Of a stretch of DNA of 45,690 nt, positions 13,652 through 22,402 are shown in pieces. The DNA comes from Streptacidiphilus carbonis (GTDB lineage: Bacteria; Actinomycetota; Actinomycetes; Streptomycetales; Streptomycetaceae). The stretch spans positions 60,790 through 106,479 of the forward strand of contig NZ_BBPM01000009.1 in assembly GCF_000787775.1 (NCBI RefSeq), in the 5' to 3' direction. The notes beneath the pieces are model-generated. The model made no database searches and was not told the DNA's origin. It saw only the letters and a list, made by a program, of their open reading frames with translations. Positions within the stretch are counted from its first letter, which is position 1. Every line of letters starts with the position of its first letter. The translations under genes were made by a program, and so were the position numbers.

Positions 13652-15280
13652 TCAGCCGCTGGCCTCGCCGCCCGTGGCGGGACGGCGTCCGTGGCGCATG
13701 AGCACGGCCACCACCAGGCCGACCGCTCCCGCGCCCGCCGCGAACAGCAGGCCGTCGCGGTAGCCGTTGTCGGTGTAGAGCTGTGGAAGGGTGTTGTATC
13801 CGCCGGTCAGGGAGGCGGGCACACCGGGGATGGTGACCTTGAACTCGGCCGGGTTCGCGGCCAGGAATGCCGTCAGGACGGCGGTGCCCACTGACGTGGC
13901 AAGGCTGTTGACCACCCCCAGCATTCCCGCGCTGATGCCCTGTTGGCGGGCCGGGACGGCTTCGACGATCAGGTTGGGCGCGGCCGCGTAGAAGGAGCCG
14001 AAGCCGAGGCCGAAGACCACCGCGATCACCGCGTACTGCCAGGCCGAGTGCGAGAAGAACGCGTAGAGCAGGCAGGACAGGGTGAAGGTGCCCATCGCCA
14101 CGATCAGCGGATACCGTGGCCCGACCTTGCGCGCCCACTCGCCCGCGCCGCCGCCGGCCAGCATCCCGGTGCCGCCCGAGAAGACCGCCGAGTGCAGTCC
14201 GTAGCCGAGCAGTGAGGCGCCCAGCCCGTAGGCCATCAGTCCGTTGAAGTTGAGGTGCACCATCGGCACCAGCGCCGGGGTGAGTCGGCCGTGCGAGGCG
14301 GCGACGACCTGGGCGGTGACCATCTGGGTCAGATGCGCCTTGTCGGGGGTCTGCAGCATGTAGGGGATCGAGTAGCCCTGGATGCCGATCACCATGCTGC
14401 CGAGCAGGGCGGCCAGCAGCACCATGATGACCTTGGGGGAGAACAGCAGCTCCAGGTCCATGATCGGCTGGGCACTGCGTCTCTCCACCGCGACGAAGGC
14501 GAGCAGCAGCGCGATGCCGCCGGCCAGCCAGCCCCAGGCGGTGGGGCGGCCCCAGCCCCAGGTCGCGCCGTTGGACAGGTAGAGCAGCACCAGCCCGACG
14601 CCGACCGCGAGCAGCACCGCGCCGCCCAGGTCCAACCGCTGGTGGGTGCGCAGCGGGGTCTCCGGGACGACCAGCACCAGCAGCGGGACCACCACGGCGA
14701 CGAAGATCAGCAGGAACCAGAACAGCGAGCGCCAGGAGTAGTTGTCCAGCAGCCATCCGCCGAGCAGCGGCGCGACCAGCGCGGACATTCCCAGCCCGGT
14801 GGCGATCACGCCGATGGAGGCGGGGATGTAGCGGCGCGGCAGGATGTCGCGGAACAGCCCGTACGCCACGGTGGGCGCGCTGATGGCGACCGCCTCCAGG
14901 GCCCGGCCCACCAGGAACAGTGCCCAGGAGGAGGTGAGGGCGCAGATCAGGGTGCCGATGGCGAAGGAGGCCCCGGAGATCAGCATCATCCGGCGCTTGC
15001 CCCAGAGGTCGGACATCTTGCCGAAGATCGGGGTGGTGGCTCCGCCGACCAGGCCGAAGATGATGACCATCCAGCTGATGTTGGCGCCGACCCCCGGAAA
15101 GGTGGGGGCGATGTCACGGGCGGCCGAGGCGACCATCGTGTACTGCAGCGCGGCTATCTCGGCGAAGAGCACGACGACGCCGATGACGGCGAAGACGCGC
15201 AGACGGGAGGCCCCTTCGAGGCGAGCCGCGGGTGGCTCGGGGTCGGGGGCGGCGGTGTCGGGGACCTGTGCTTGGGTCAC
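13652..15280 (-). CDS. MFS drug-efflux transporter (DHA2-like)
   Basis: 542 residues from a GTG at 15280 (V-TQAQVPDTAAPDPE) with GAGGAG 8 nt upstream. About 14 membrane helices follow a 30-residue cytoplasmic tail. Motif A-like GKMSDLWGKRRMMLISGASF sits between helices 2 and 3, and helix 5 has SALVAPLLGGWLLDNYSWRS, the antiporter motif C region. These features indicate a proton-driven exporter of hydrophobic drugs. An imperfect 21-bp palindrome 55 bp upstream looks like a TetR operator, though no TetR gene is adjacent. Confidence 0.9.
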   Translation of the reverse strand: MTQAQVPDTAAPDPEPPAARLEGASRLRVFAVIGVVVLFAEIAALQYTMVASAARDIAPTFPGVGANISWMVIIFGLVGGATTPIFGKMSDLWGKRRMMLISGASFAIGTLICALTSSWALFLVGRALEAVAISAPTVAYGLFRDILPRRYIPASIGVIATGLGMSALVAPLLGGWLLDNYSWRSLFWFLLIFVAVVVPLLVLVVPETPLRTHQRLDLGGAVLLAVGVGLVLLYLSNGATWGWGRPTAWGWLAGGIALLLAFVAVERRSAQPIMDLELLFSPKVIMVLLAALLGSMVIGIQGYSIPYMLQTPDKAHLTQMVTAQVVAASHGRLTPALVPMVHLNFNGLMAYGLGASLLGYGLHSAVFSGGTGMLAGGGAGEWARKVGPRYPLIVAMGTFTLSCLLYAFFSHSAWQYAVIAVVFGLGFGSFYAAAPNLIVEAVPARQQGISAGMLGVVNSLATSVGTAVLTAFLAANPAEFKVTIPGVPASLTGGYNTLPQLYTDNGYRDGLLFAAGAGAVGLVVAVLMRHGRRPATGGEASG

Positions 15281-15334
15281 GGTGCGGCTCCTCGCGGCTG
15301 GTGGCGGAGGGCCCCTCACGGTCGTCCGCAGCAT

Positions 15335-15355
15335 TTTCTAACAGACCGTCAGAAA
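15335..15355. promoter_or_regulatory. TetR-type operator upstream of the MFS gene
   Basis: TTTCTAAC-N5-GTCAGAAA (arms match at 7 of 8 positions) lies 55 bp upstream of the MFS start in an AT-rich patch. Sequence and spacing are typical of sites bound by TetR repressors of efflux genes. The matching repressor must be encoded elsewhere. Confidence 0.6.
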
Positions 15356-15537
15356 GAAGGGAAGCCACAGGATGGGGCGGGTATCGGCGGAGGTGGCGAG
15401 GGGACGGCGAACGGCGCGGAGAGGGGCACTGCGGGCGGCGCGGCGGGCGGCACGGGGAGGGGACGGCGAGGGCCTTGGTGGGCAGCTGGCCGGGAGACGC
15501 TGTCCAGCCGGTCACGGTGTCTGGTTGAATGGTGCCC

Positions 15538-15696
15538 ATGGAGCCGTATGCAGAGGACGCAGCCCGGAGCGGGGGGACGAGGCGCCATGCCCTCGACCTT
15601 GAGCCGTTCTGGCCGTCCCGGCAGCCGTTCCACTTCGACGAGACCTGTCGCCGCTCGACCGGCGCGCAGGTCCGTATCGAGACAGTAGGCCTCTGA
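15538..15696 (+). CDS. Possible small protein (52 aa)
   Basis: ATG at 15538 reads MEPYAEDAARSGGTRRHALD, then LEPFWPSRQPFHFDETCRRS and TGAQVRIETVGL before a TGA. Third codon positions are mostly G/C and the second half looks folded. It fills part of the 540-bp gap between the MFS gene and the winged-helix regulator, on the regulator's strand. No ribosome site of note and no family recognised; the rest of the gap shows only low-complexity sequence. Confidence 0.4.
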   Translation: MEPYAEDAARSGGTRRHALDLEPFWPSRQPFHFDETCRRSTGAQVRIETVGL

Positions 15697-15822
15697 CCAG
15701 GCAGTACCCGACCCGGTGACCGGGTCGCGCTGATGCACTGATCAGGCATCTCGACCGCACCGCCGCGCGCAGACGACCGCCCATGTCGCTGTCCCCCTGC
15801 TTGCGCGAAAGCGAGTCCTGCC

Positions 15823-16560
15823 ATGTCGAACGTCTCCCCGCTGGCCACTCCGCACCTCCGCACGGTCACCTCGGTGATCCCGGCCCCCGGCACCGCGCCC
15901 GATCCCCACGCCGGGGGACTGCTGCGGCTCCCCGAGGGGGCCGTCGTCACGCCCTGGCCGCAGACGGCGCTGGCGGCGCTGGCGGCCGCCCTGCCCGGGA
16001 TCGAGGGGATCACCGGCGCTGACACCCCGATGGTCGGCTACCTGGTCCTTGTCCCGGCCGAGTCGGCGTCCGTGGCCGCCCGGACGGCGGCGGTCGCACC
16101 GGTCACCCAACTGCGGTCGGTGCAGCGCTCCGTCGCCCCCGATCCCGATGCGCAGCCGGCTGCGCAGCCTGACGCGGATCCTGATAGGGAGCCCTTCGCT
16201 GCGGAGGCGGCCGTCGCCGCTGACGCGACGGCACCCGCGGCAACAACCCCGGCGCAGCCGGTTCCGGCCCAGGGGCTGCACCTGGACGCGGACCGCCGGG
16301 TCGCCCACATCGACGGCGAGCCGCTGGAACTCACCTACCTGGAGTTCGAGTTGCTCACCCACCTCACCGCCAACCCGCACCGGGTGCACACCCGGGACCA
16401 CCTGGTCACCGTGGTCTGGGGCTACGGGCACATCGGCGACGGCCGCACCGTGGACGTCCACATCGCCAGGCTGCGGCGCAAGTTGGGGGCCGACTACCGC
16501 CGGCGGATCGTGACGGTCCGCCGGGTCGGCTACAAGTACCTTCCGCCCAAGCAGGGCTGA
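15823..16560 (+). CDS. Winged-helix (OmpR/PhoB-type C-terminal) transcriptional regulator
   Basis: 245 residues. The last 95 are a Trans_reg_C winged helix: LHLDADRRVAHIDGEPLELT, YLEFELLTHLTANPHRVHTR, DHLVTVVWGYGHIGDGRTVD, VHIARLRRKLGADYRRRIV, and VRRVGYKYLPP. The N-terminal 75 residues are not a receiver domain: they lack the phospho-Asp pocket and read RLPEGAVVTPWPQTALAALA. An Ala/Pro/Asp-rich linker (115-150) joins the parts. It therefore probably responds to something other than a histidine kinase. It is convergent with the ABC-F gene. Confidence 0.85.
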   Translation: MSNVSPLATPHLRTVTSVIPAPGTAPDPHAGGLLRLPEGAVVTPWPQTALAALAAALPGIEGITGADTPMVGYLVLVPAESASVAARTAAVAPVTQLRSVQRSVAPDPDAQPAAQPDADPDREPFAAEAAVAADATAPAATTPAQPVPAQGLHLDADRRVAHIDGEPLELTYLEFELLTHLTANPHRVHTRDHLVTVVWGYGHIGDGRTVDVHIARLRRKLGADYRRRIVTVRRVGYKYLPPKQG

Positions 16561-16599
16561 CGGGGCGTCACTGTCCCTGTGGACAGCGGCACCCCGCCG

Positions 16600-16631
16600 C
16601 CGGGCGGGTCAGCTCTCGCTGACCCGCCCGG
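16600..16631. terminator. Bidirectional hairpin terminator
   Basis: Perfect 14-bp arms CCGGGCGGGTCAGC (16600-16613) and GCTGACCCGCCCGG (16618-16631) around a TCTC loop. It lies between the convergent winged-helix and ABC-F genes and overlaps the last codons of the latter (stop at 16609). Confidence 0.8.
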
Positions 16632-18246
16632 CCTCGACCACGACCCGCCGGGTCGTGTCGACGGCCTCCAGCATCCGCCGGTCGTGCGTCACCAGCAGCA
16701 GGGTGCCGGTGTAGGAGGCCAGCGCCGACTCCAACTGTTCGATGGCGGCCAGGTCCAGGTGGTTCGTCGGCTCGTCCAGGACCAGCAGGTTCACCCCGCG
16801 GCCCTGGAGCAGCGCCAGCGCCGCGCGGGTGCGCTCGCCGGGGGAGAGGGTCGCCGCGGGGCGCAGCACATGGGCCGCCCGCAGGCCGAACTTGGCCAGC
16901 AGGGTGCGGACTTCGGCCGGCGGAAGATCGGGGACGGATGCGCCGAAGGCCTCCAGCAGCGGCTGCTCGCCGAAGAACAGGCCGCGGGCCTGGTCCACTT
17001 CGCCGACCACCACGCCGGGTCCCAGGGAGGCCTGGCCGGAGTCCAGCGGCAGCCGTCCCAGCAGCGCCGCCAGCAGGGTCGACTTGCCCGAGCCGTTGGC
17101 GCCGGTGATGGCGACCCGGTCGGCCCAGTCGATCTGCAGGTCCACCGGGCCGAGGGTGAAGTCCCCCCGCCGCACCCGGGCCTGGCCCAGGGTGGCCACC
17201 ACCGAGCCTGAGCGCGGCGCGGCGGCGATCTCCATCCGCAGCTCCCACTCCTTGCGGGGCTCGTCGACCACGTCCAGCCGCTCGATCAGCCGCTGGGTCT
17301 GCCGGGCCTTGGCCGCCTGCTTCTCGGTGGACTCGGTGCGGAAGGCCTTGCCGATCTTGTCGTTGTCGGGGGCCTTGCGGCGGGCGTTCTTGACGCCCTT
17401 CTCCATCCACGCACGCTGGGTGCGGGCGCGCGCCTCCAGCGAGGAGACGGTGTCGGCGTACTCCTCGAACTCGGCGCGGGCGTGGCGGCGGGCCCGCTCG
17501 CGCTCCTCCAGGTAGGCCGCGTAGCCGCCGCCGTAGTGGTTGACCTGCTGCTGGGCCAGGTCGAGCTCCAGGACGCGGGTGACCGTACGGGTCAGGAACT
17601 CACGGTCGTGGCTGATCAGCACGGTGCCGGCGCGGAGACTGGAGACGAAGGACTCCAGCCGCTCCAGGCCGTCCAGATCCAGGTCGTTGGTGGGCTCGTC
17701 GAGCAGGAAGACGTCGTAGCGGCTGAGCAGCAGCGAGGCCAGGCCGGCCCGGGCGGCCTGGCCGCCGGAGAGGGCGGCCATCTCCAGGTCGAGGCCGACG
17801 GTCAGGCCCAGGTCGGCGGCGACCTCCTCGGCGCGCTCGTCCAGGTCGGCGCCGCCGAGGTCCAGCCAGCGGTCCAGCGCGACCGAGTAGGCGTCGTCGG
17901 CGCCGGGGGCCCCGTCCACCAGCCCTTGGGTGGCGGCGTCCAGAGCGGCCTGGGCGGCGGTGACGCCGGTGCGGCGGCCGAGGAAGGAGCGGACGGATTC
18001 GCCGGGACGCCGCTCCGGCTCCTGCGGCAGGTGGCCGACGGACGCGGTCGGCGGGCTGAGCCGCAGTGAGCCCGACTCGGGGGTGTCCAGTCCGGCGAGC
18101 AGCCGGAGCAGGGTGGACTTGCCCGCTCCGTTCACCCCGACCAGCCCGATCACGTCGCCGGGGGCGACGACCAGGTCGAGGTCGGAGAAGAGGACACGGT
18201 CACCGTGCCCGGCGGTGAGGTCTTTGGCGACGAGGGTGGCAGTCAT
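16609..18246 (-). CDS. ABC-F family ATPase (ribosome-associated)
   Basis: 545 residues, two ABC domains and no membrane segments. Domain 1 has Walker A GVNGAGKST, signature ALSGGQAARAGL and Walker B FLLDEPTNDLD. The ABC-F linker is highly charged (YLEERERARRHARAEFEEY and beyond, about residues 240-320). Domain 2 has ITGANGSGKST, LSPGERTRAALALLQGRG and LVLDEPTNHLDL. ABC-F proteins act on the ribosomal E site, either rescuing stalled ribosomes or protecting against antibiotics. The linker length does not clearly separate the two roles. Its start is divergent from the M20 peptidase. Confidence 0.93.
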   Translation of the reverse strand: MTATLVAKDLTAGHGDRVLFSDLDLVVAPGDVIGLVGVNGAGKSTLLRLLAGLDTPESGSLRLSPPTASVGHLPQEPERRPGESVRSFLGRRTGVTAAQAALDAATQGLVDGAPGADDAYSVALDRWLDLGGADLDERAEEVAADLGLTVGLDLEMAALSGGQAARAGLASLLLSRYDVFLLDEPTNDLDLDGLERLESFVSSLRAGTVLISHDREFLTRTVTRVLELDLAQQQVNHYGGGYAAYLEERERARRHARAEFEEYADTVSSLEARARTQRAWMEKGVKNARRKAPDNDKIGKAFRTESTEKQAAKARQTQRLIERLDVVDEPRKEWELRMEIAAAPRSGSVVATLGQARVRRGDFTLGPVDLQIDWADRVAITGANGSGKSTLLAALLGRLPLDSGQASLGPGVVVGEVDQARGLFFGEQPLLEAFGASVPDLPPAEVRTLLAKFGLRAAHVLRPAATLSPGERTRAALALLQGRGVNLLVLDEPTNHLDLAAIEQLESALASYTGTLLLVTHDRRMLEAVDTTRRVVVEAGRVSES

Positions 18247-18334
18247 CAGGCGCTGATCCTATCGGGGCGACGCGCGCTGAACGATTGTGTTTGGCTCTGA
18301 CCGGTTGTCTGACCGGGTGCGGCATGATCTGAGC

Positions 18335-19717
18335 ATGGAGACGACGACATCGACATCCGAATCGACATCCGCGGGCGCAGCCGCCGCCGCCCTCCGCGGC
18401 GAGGAGGCGGTGCGCTTCACCTCCGAGCTGATTCGCATCGACACCACCAACCGTGGCGGCGGCGACTGCCGCGAGCGGCCCGCCGCCGAGTACGCGGCCG
18501 AGCGGCTGGCCGAGGCGGGACTCTCACCGGTGGTGCTGGAATCGGCGCCGGGGCGGGCCAATGTGGTCACCAGGATCCGCGGCAGTGAGCCCGGCCTGCC
18601 GGCGCTGCTGGTCCACGGGCACCTGGATGTCGTCCCGGCCGAGGCCGCCGACTGGACCGTCCCCCCGTTCAGCGGCGAGATCCGTGACGGGGTGGTCTGG
18701 GGTCGCGGGGCGCTCGACATGAAGGGCATGGACGCGATGATGCTCGCGGTCGCCCGTGCCTGGGGGCGCGAGGGTCGCGCCCCGCGCCGGGACATCGTGC
18801 TCTGCTTCACCGCCGACGAGGAGGACAGTGCCGAGGCGGGCGCCGACTGGCTGGTCAAGCAGCACGCGGAGCTGTTCGAGGGCTGCACCGAGGCGATCGG
18901 CGAGTCCGGCGGCTACACCGTGCACACCGCGGCCGGGCAGCGGCTCTATCCGGTGGCCGCGGGGGAGCGCGGCACCGGCTGGCTGCGGCTGAGCGCGCAC
19001 GGAACCGCGGGACACGGCTCCAAGCCCAACCCGGCCAACGCCGTGACCAGGCTCTCCGCCGCCATGGCCCGCATCGGCGAGCACCGCTGGCCGGCCAGGA
19101 TCACCCCGACCGTGCGGGCCTCGCTACTCGCGCTGGGCGCCGCCACCGGCGTGCCGCTGACCGGGCCGGAGCTGGACGACCCGGCGTTCGACGTGGACGC
19201 GTTCGTGGCCCGGCTGGACCCGGCCGCCGCGCGGCTGGTGGCCGGGACGCTGCGCAACAGCGCCAACCCGACCGTGCTGCGGGCCGGTTACAAGACCAAT
19301 GTCATCCCCGGCCTGGCCGAGGGCGAGGTCGACGGGCGGATCCTGCCGGGGCCCGGCCTGGCCGGCGAGTTCGAGGCCGCACTGGACCAGCTCACCGGTC
19401 CCGACGTCGAGTGGAGCTATCGGCACCGCTCGCCGGCGCTGATGGCACCGGTCGACGCCCCGCTGTTCACCGCGATCAGCACGGCGATGCTGGCGCACGA
19501 TCCAGGCGCCCATGTCGTCCCCTTCTCCATGACCGGCGGTACCGACGCCAAGTCGTTCTCCGAGCTCGGCGTGCAGGCGTACGGCTTCTCGCCGCTGCGG
19601 CTGCCGCCCGGCTTCGACTTCCAAGGGCTGTTCCACGGGGTCGACGAGCGGGTGCCGGCCGAGGCGCTGGCCTTCGGCGCCACGGTGCTGGACGACTTGC
19701 TGAGCACGGTGGGGTAG
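18335..19717 (+). CDS. M20-family zinc metallopeptidase (ArgE/DapE-like)
   Basis: 460 residues from the ATG at 18335 (METTTSTSESTSAGAAAAAL); a longer frame opens at 18287. Dinuclear-zinc residues are in order: VHGHLDVVPAEAADW (His, Asp), WGRGALDMKGMDA (bridging Asp), CFTADEEDSAEAGADWL (catalytic and metal Glu), and the C-terminal His in LFHGVDERVP. The lid domain begins at GWLRLSAHGTAGHGSKPNP. Size and motifs suit an M20A hydrolase acting on an amide or dipeptide. The exact substrate is not predictable. It is divergent from the ABC-F gene. Confidence 0.93.
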   Translation: METTTSTSESTSAGAAAAALRGEEAVRFTSELIRIDTTNRGGGDCRERPAAEYAAERLAEAGLSPVVLESAPGRANVVTRIRGSEPGLPALLVHGHLDVVPAEAADWTVPPFSGEIRDGVVWGRGALDMKGMDAMMLAVARAWGREGRAPRRDIVLCFTADEEDSAEAGADWLVKQHAELFEGCTEAIGESGGYTVHTAAGQRLYPVAAGERGTGWLRLSAHGTAGHGSKPNPANAVTRLSAAMARIGEHRWPARITPTVRASLLALGAATGVPLTGPELDDPAFDVDAFVARLDPAAARLVAGTLRNSANPTVLRAGYKTNVIPGLAEGEVDGRILPGPGLAGEFEAALDQLTGPDVEWSYRHRSPALMAPVDAPLFTAISTAMLAHDPGAHVVPFSMTGGTDAKSFSELGVQAYGFSPLRLPPGFDFQGLFHGVDERVPAEALAFGATVLDDLLSTVG

Positions 19718-19855
19718 GGAAGGCAGCGCGGCCGGGTCCGCCAGCCGGAACCTTCGCTACCGGTCGACCGTTTGCCCGACAGCGGAGCCGTGTGTCGGCA
19801 GCCGCCGTTGTACGCGTGGCACGGACGAGCAGGGCGCAGGAGAGGCGGCAGATTC

Positions 19856-21028
19856 ATGGGGCGGACGCGGAAGCGAACGGCGGGTGCCGCGCTGGGGGCG
19901 GTCGCGCTCGGTGCGGTCGGGGCACTCGCCTGGGCCGCGCGCGACATGCCGGCCGCCTTCGGAGGTGATCCGACCAAGGGCGCGCGCGGCGACCGGATGC
20001 GCCTGTCGCCGCGCTACCGGGACGGGGTCTTCCACAATGTGCACGAGCCGGAGCCGGGCGTGCAGCAGGGCCCCGACGCCGCCGAGGGCCGGAAGATCGT
20101 CAAGGAGATGCTGTTCGGCGAGCAGAAGGACGCCAGGCGTCCGTCGCTGCCGATCCCTCTGGTCCACGGCGACATCCCGACCGGTCCTTCGGACGGGCAG
20201 CTGGCCGTCACCTGGCTCGGGCACTCGACCGCCCTGCTGGAGATCGAGGGGCAGCGCATCCTGCTGGACCCGGTGTGGGGCGAGCGCTGCTCGCCGTCCC
20301 CGTCGGTGGGGCCGCGCCGGATGCACGAACCGCCGGTCCCGCTGAGCGAGCTGCCCCGGGTGGACGCGGTGGTGATCTCGCACGACCACTACGACCACCT
20401 GGACATGCGCAGCGTCCGCGAGCTCGCCCGGGCCTGGCCCGAGCTGCGCTTCGTGGTGCCGCTGGGCGTGGGTGCGCACCTGGAGCGCTGGGGCGTCGGA
20501 CCCGAGCGCTTCGACGAGCTGGACTGGGAGGAGGAGGTGCACCTCGGCGGCGTCCGGGTGGTCTCCACCTCGGCCCAGCACTTCTCCGGCCGCGGCTTCA
20601 GCAACGACGGGACGCTGTGGAGCTCCTGGGCCTTCCTCGGTGCGGAGCAGCGCGCCTTCTACAGCGGCGACACCGGCTACTTCGAGGGCTTCGCCGAGAC
20701 CGGCGAGAAGTACGGCCCGTTCGATGTGTCGCTGGTTCAGATCGGCGCCTACAGCGACCACTGGCGTTCGGTGCACATGACCCCGGAGGAGGGCGTGAGC
20801 ACCCATCTGGACGTCAACAGGCTCAGTGGTGACGCCGGGTCAGGACTGCTGGTGCCGGTGCACTGGTGCACCTTTGTGCTCGGGCTGCACCCCTGGTCGG
20901 AGCCGGTGGAGCGGCTCTGCGCGGACGCCGACGAGCGCCGGGTGCGGGTGGCGGTGCCGATGCCGGGCGAGCGGATCGAGGTGGCCCGGCCGCCGAAGCT
21001 GGACCACTGGTGGCGGACGGTCGCGTAG
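19856..21028 (+). CDS. UlaG/NAPE-PLD-like metallo-beta-lactamase-fold hydrolase
   Basis: 390 residues from the ATG at 19856, chosen for AGGAGAGGCGG upstream; the frame opens earlier. The N-terminus (MGRTRKRTAGAALGAVALGA) looks like a signal anchor. Metal motifs are VVISHDHYDHLD (HxHxDH), the His in STSAQHFSGRG, the Asp in FYSGDTGYFEG and the final His in VPVHWCTFVLG. This set resembles N-acylphosphatidylethanolamine phospholipase D and UlaG-type lactonases. It ends 26 bp from the convergent anti-sigma-type gene. Confidence 0.92.
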   Translation: MGRTRKRTAGAALGAVALGAVGALAWAARDMPAAFGGDPTKGARGDRMRLSPRYRDGVFHNVHEPEPGVQQGPDAAEGRKIVKEMLFGEQKDARRPSLPIPLVHGDIPTGPSDGQLAVTWLGHSTALLEIEGQRILLDPVWGERCSPSPSVGPRRMHEPPVPLSELPRVDAVVISHDHYDHLDMRSVRELARAWPELRFVVPLGVGAHLERWGVGPERFDELDWEEEVHLGGVRVVSTSAQHFSGRGFSNDGTLWSSWAFLGAEQRAFYSGDTGYFEGFAETGEKYGPFDVSLVQIGAYSDHWRSVHMTPEEGVSTHLDVNRLSGDAGSGLLVPVHWCTFVLGLHPWSEPVERLCADADERRVRVAVPMPGERIEVARPPKLDHWWRTVA

Positions 21029-21054
21029 GGTCTGCGCGCCTCTGGCCTGGGCGC

Positions 21055-21585
21055 CTAGAGCCTGCCGACGGGCAGGGGCAGGGAGGCCCAGACCACCTTG
21101 CCGCCGCCCGCGGTCCGTTCGACGTCGCACACCCCGCCGGCCTCGGTGGTGATCGCCTTCACCAGCAGCAGTCCACGGCCGCCGGTGCGGCCGAAGTCGT
21201 TCTGCAGTGCCTTGGGCCGGTAGGGGTGGCTGTCCTCGACCGACAGCCGCACCCATCCGGAGCCGATCACGACCTCCACCACGATCTGCGGCGACAGCAG
21301 CGCCGCGTGCTTGACGGCGTTGGTGACCAGCTCCGAGATGATCAGCAGCATCCCCTGCAGCAGATCGTCGTAGCGCGCGTCCCCCAGCCCCTGCGCCTTC
21401 AGCAGGTCCCGGACGGCGTGCCTGGCCTGCGGGACGGAGGCGTCCACGGCGGGAGCGGCGAACCGCCAGACCCCTTCGACCCCGAGGATGTCAGGGGCCG
21501 AGCCGTAGCCGGGATCGGACGCAGGGGCAGTTTCGGAGCCGGAGTGGGATTCGGAGTCGGGAGGGACGTCTCCTCGGACATGCAT
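21055..21585 (-). CDS. ATP-binding (RsbW-like HATPase_c) regulatory protein
   Basis: 176 residues from the ATG at 21585. The Bergerat ATPase is shown by the N box LLIISELVTNAVKHAALLSP, a modified G1 box (LSVEDSHPYRPKAL, the DxGxG replaced by DSHPYRP as in many streptomycete paralogues) and the G2 box GRTGGRGLLLVKAITTEAGG. The first 45 residues are Ser/Gly/Asp-rich and disordered. Such proteins usually act as anti-sigma kinases or are orphan regulators. No sigma or antagonist gene is adjacent, though a STAS protein is at the left edge of the window. Confidence 0.88.
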   Translation of the reverse strand: MHVRGDVPPDSESHSGSETAPASDPGYGSAPDILGVEGVWRFAAPAVDASVPQARHAVRDLLKAQGLGDARYDDLLQGMLLIISELVTNAVKHAALLSPQIVVEVVIGSGWVRLSVEDSHPYRPKALQNDFGRTGGRGLLLVKAITTEAGGVCDVERTAGGGKVVWASLPLPVGRL

Positions 21586-21924
21586 GCTGTGCCGCCATCC
21601 TCTGCACTCTGCCGAGCGCCGACGCCTCCGGCCGGTCGCCGGCTGCCGACAGGGACTCGGTCGGCTCTTCCGATATGAGACCGCGCTGGAGCGGACCACG
21701 TCGGGCTCCAACCAGAAACTGTCGTTTTATCGCCGAAACATGATTGGCTCCGACCGAAGCCCTGTCTTTCCGCGTCACATCCCGACGTCGACCGGTCGCT
21801 CCGTTACCCGCCGGAACCCGGCCCACAGCCGGCCCCGGCCGCCGGATCGGGCGGTCAGAAGCACGTTGTTTTCTTGGTATTGTTTTCCCTGTCAGCGCGA
21901 CGTAGACGGCGCGATGACCACCCG
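21586..21924. other. Intergenic region without a gene
   Basis: 339 bp between the start of the ATP-binding protein gene and tRNA-Leu. It includes an AT-richer stretch around 21865-21895 (TTGTTTTCTTGGTATTG) that is likely to carry the tRNA promoter. No convincing ORF or large repeat was seen. Confidence 0.5.
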
Positions 21925-22010
21925 GTCCGGGTGGCGGAATGGCAGACGCGCTAGCTTGAGGTGCTAGTGCCCTTCGGGGCGTGGGGGTTCAAGTCCCCCC
22001 TCGGACACCA
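21925..22010 (+). tRNA. tRNA-Leu (anticodon GAG)
   Basis: 86 nt including encoded CCA. The acceptor stem GTCCGGG (21925-21931) pairs with CTCGGAC (22000-22006). The anticodon arm CTAGC-TTGAGGT-GCTAG puts GAG at 21958-21960, reading CUC/CUU leucine codons. The long variable arm (TGCCCTTCGGGGCG) marks a class II tRNA, and the T arm GGGGGTTCAAGTCCCCC is canonical. It appears intact and is not the integration site of the element in this window. Confidence 0.97.
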
Positions 22011-22022
22011 CGGAGCACCGAT

Positions 22023-22072
22023 GGAACCGGTTGTTCCGCACCGACGGAACTCGGTGCGGGGCGGCCGGTTCC
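22023..22072. terminator. Two-tier hairpin downstream of tRNA-Leu
   Basis: Outer arms GGAACCGG (22023-22030) and CCGGTTCC (22065-22072) enclose inner arms CCGCACCGA (22036-22044) and TCGGTGCGG (22051-22059). It starts 13 bp after the tRNA and is its probable terminator. The following stretch to 22402 holds a CACCG repeat near 22140-22165 and no clear gene. Confidence 0.75.
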
Positions 22073-22402
22073 TTCGGTTTCCCGGAAGAGGGACCATTCC
22101 TGCAGACGCCGGGGCAGGAACGGGTAGCGGCCAGCGGTCACCGCACCGCACCGCACCGCACCTCGTCGCCCTCGTCCTAGCCCGCGACCGCGTCGAGAAC
22201 GGCCTCCTGGTCGAGCGCGACGAGACCGGCGCAGCCTGATCGCACGTCACCCGAAGCACACCGATGGACCGGCCACGCTCGCGTTCAGCGGCATGATCAG
22301 ATCCAGCGCCTGGCCGTCGCCGATGGTGGCCACCTGGTGAATACCTACCCAATTGGCTAGGTTGCCCTCACCTCGTCCGATTCCCACAGGGGAGTGGCAG
22401 CC

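Noticed and set aside
14255-15688. Long plus-strand frame opposite the MFS gene
   Set aside because: Antisense to a transporter with clear membrane helices. The product is Gln/Asp/His-rich low-complexity sequence.
21925-22010. tRNA-Leu as an integration site
   Set aside because: The gene is intact with no partial duplicate nearby, and the element in this window has its own clear attachment sites in the thioesterase gene.
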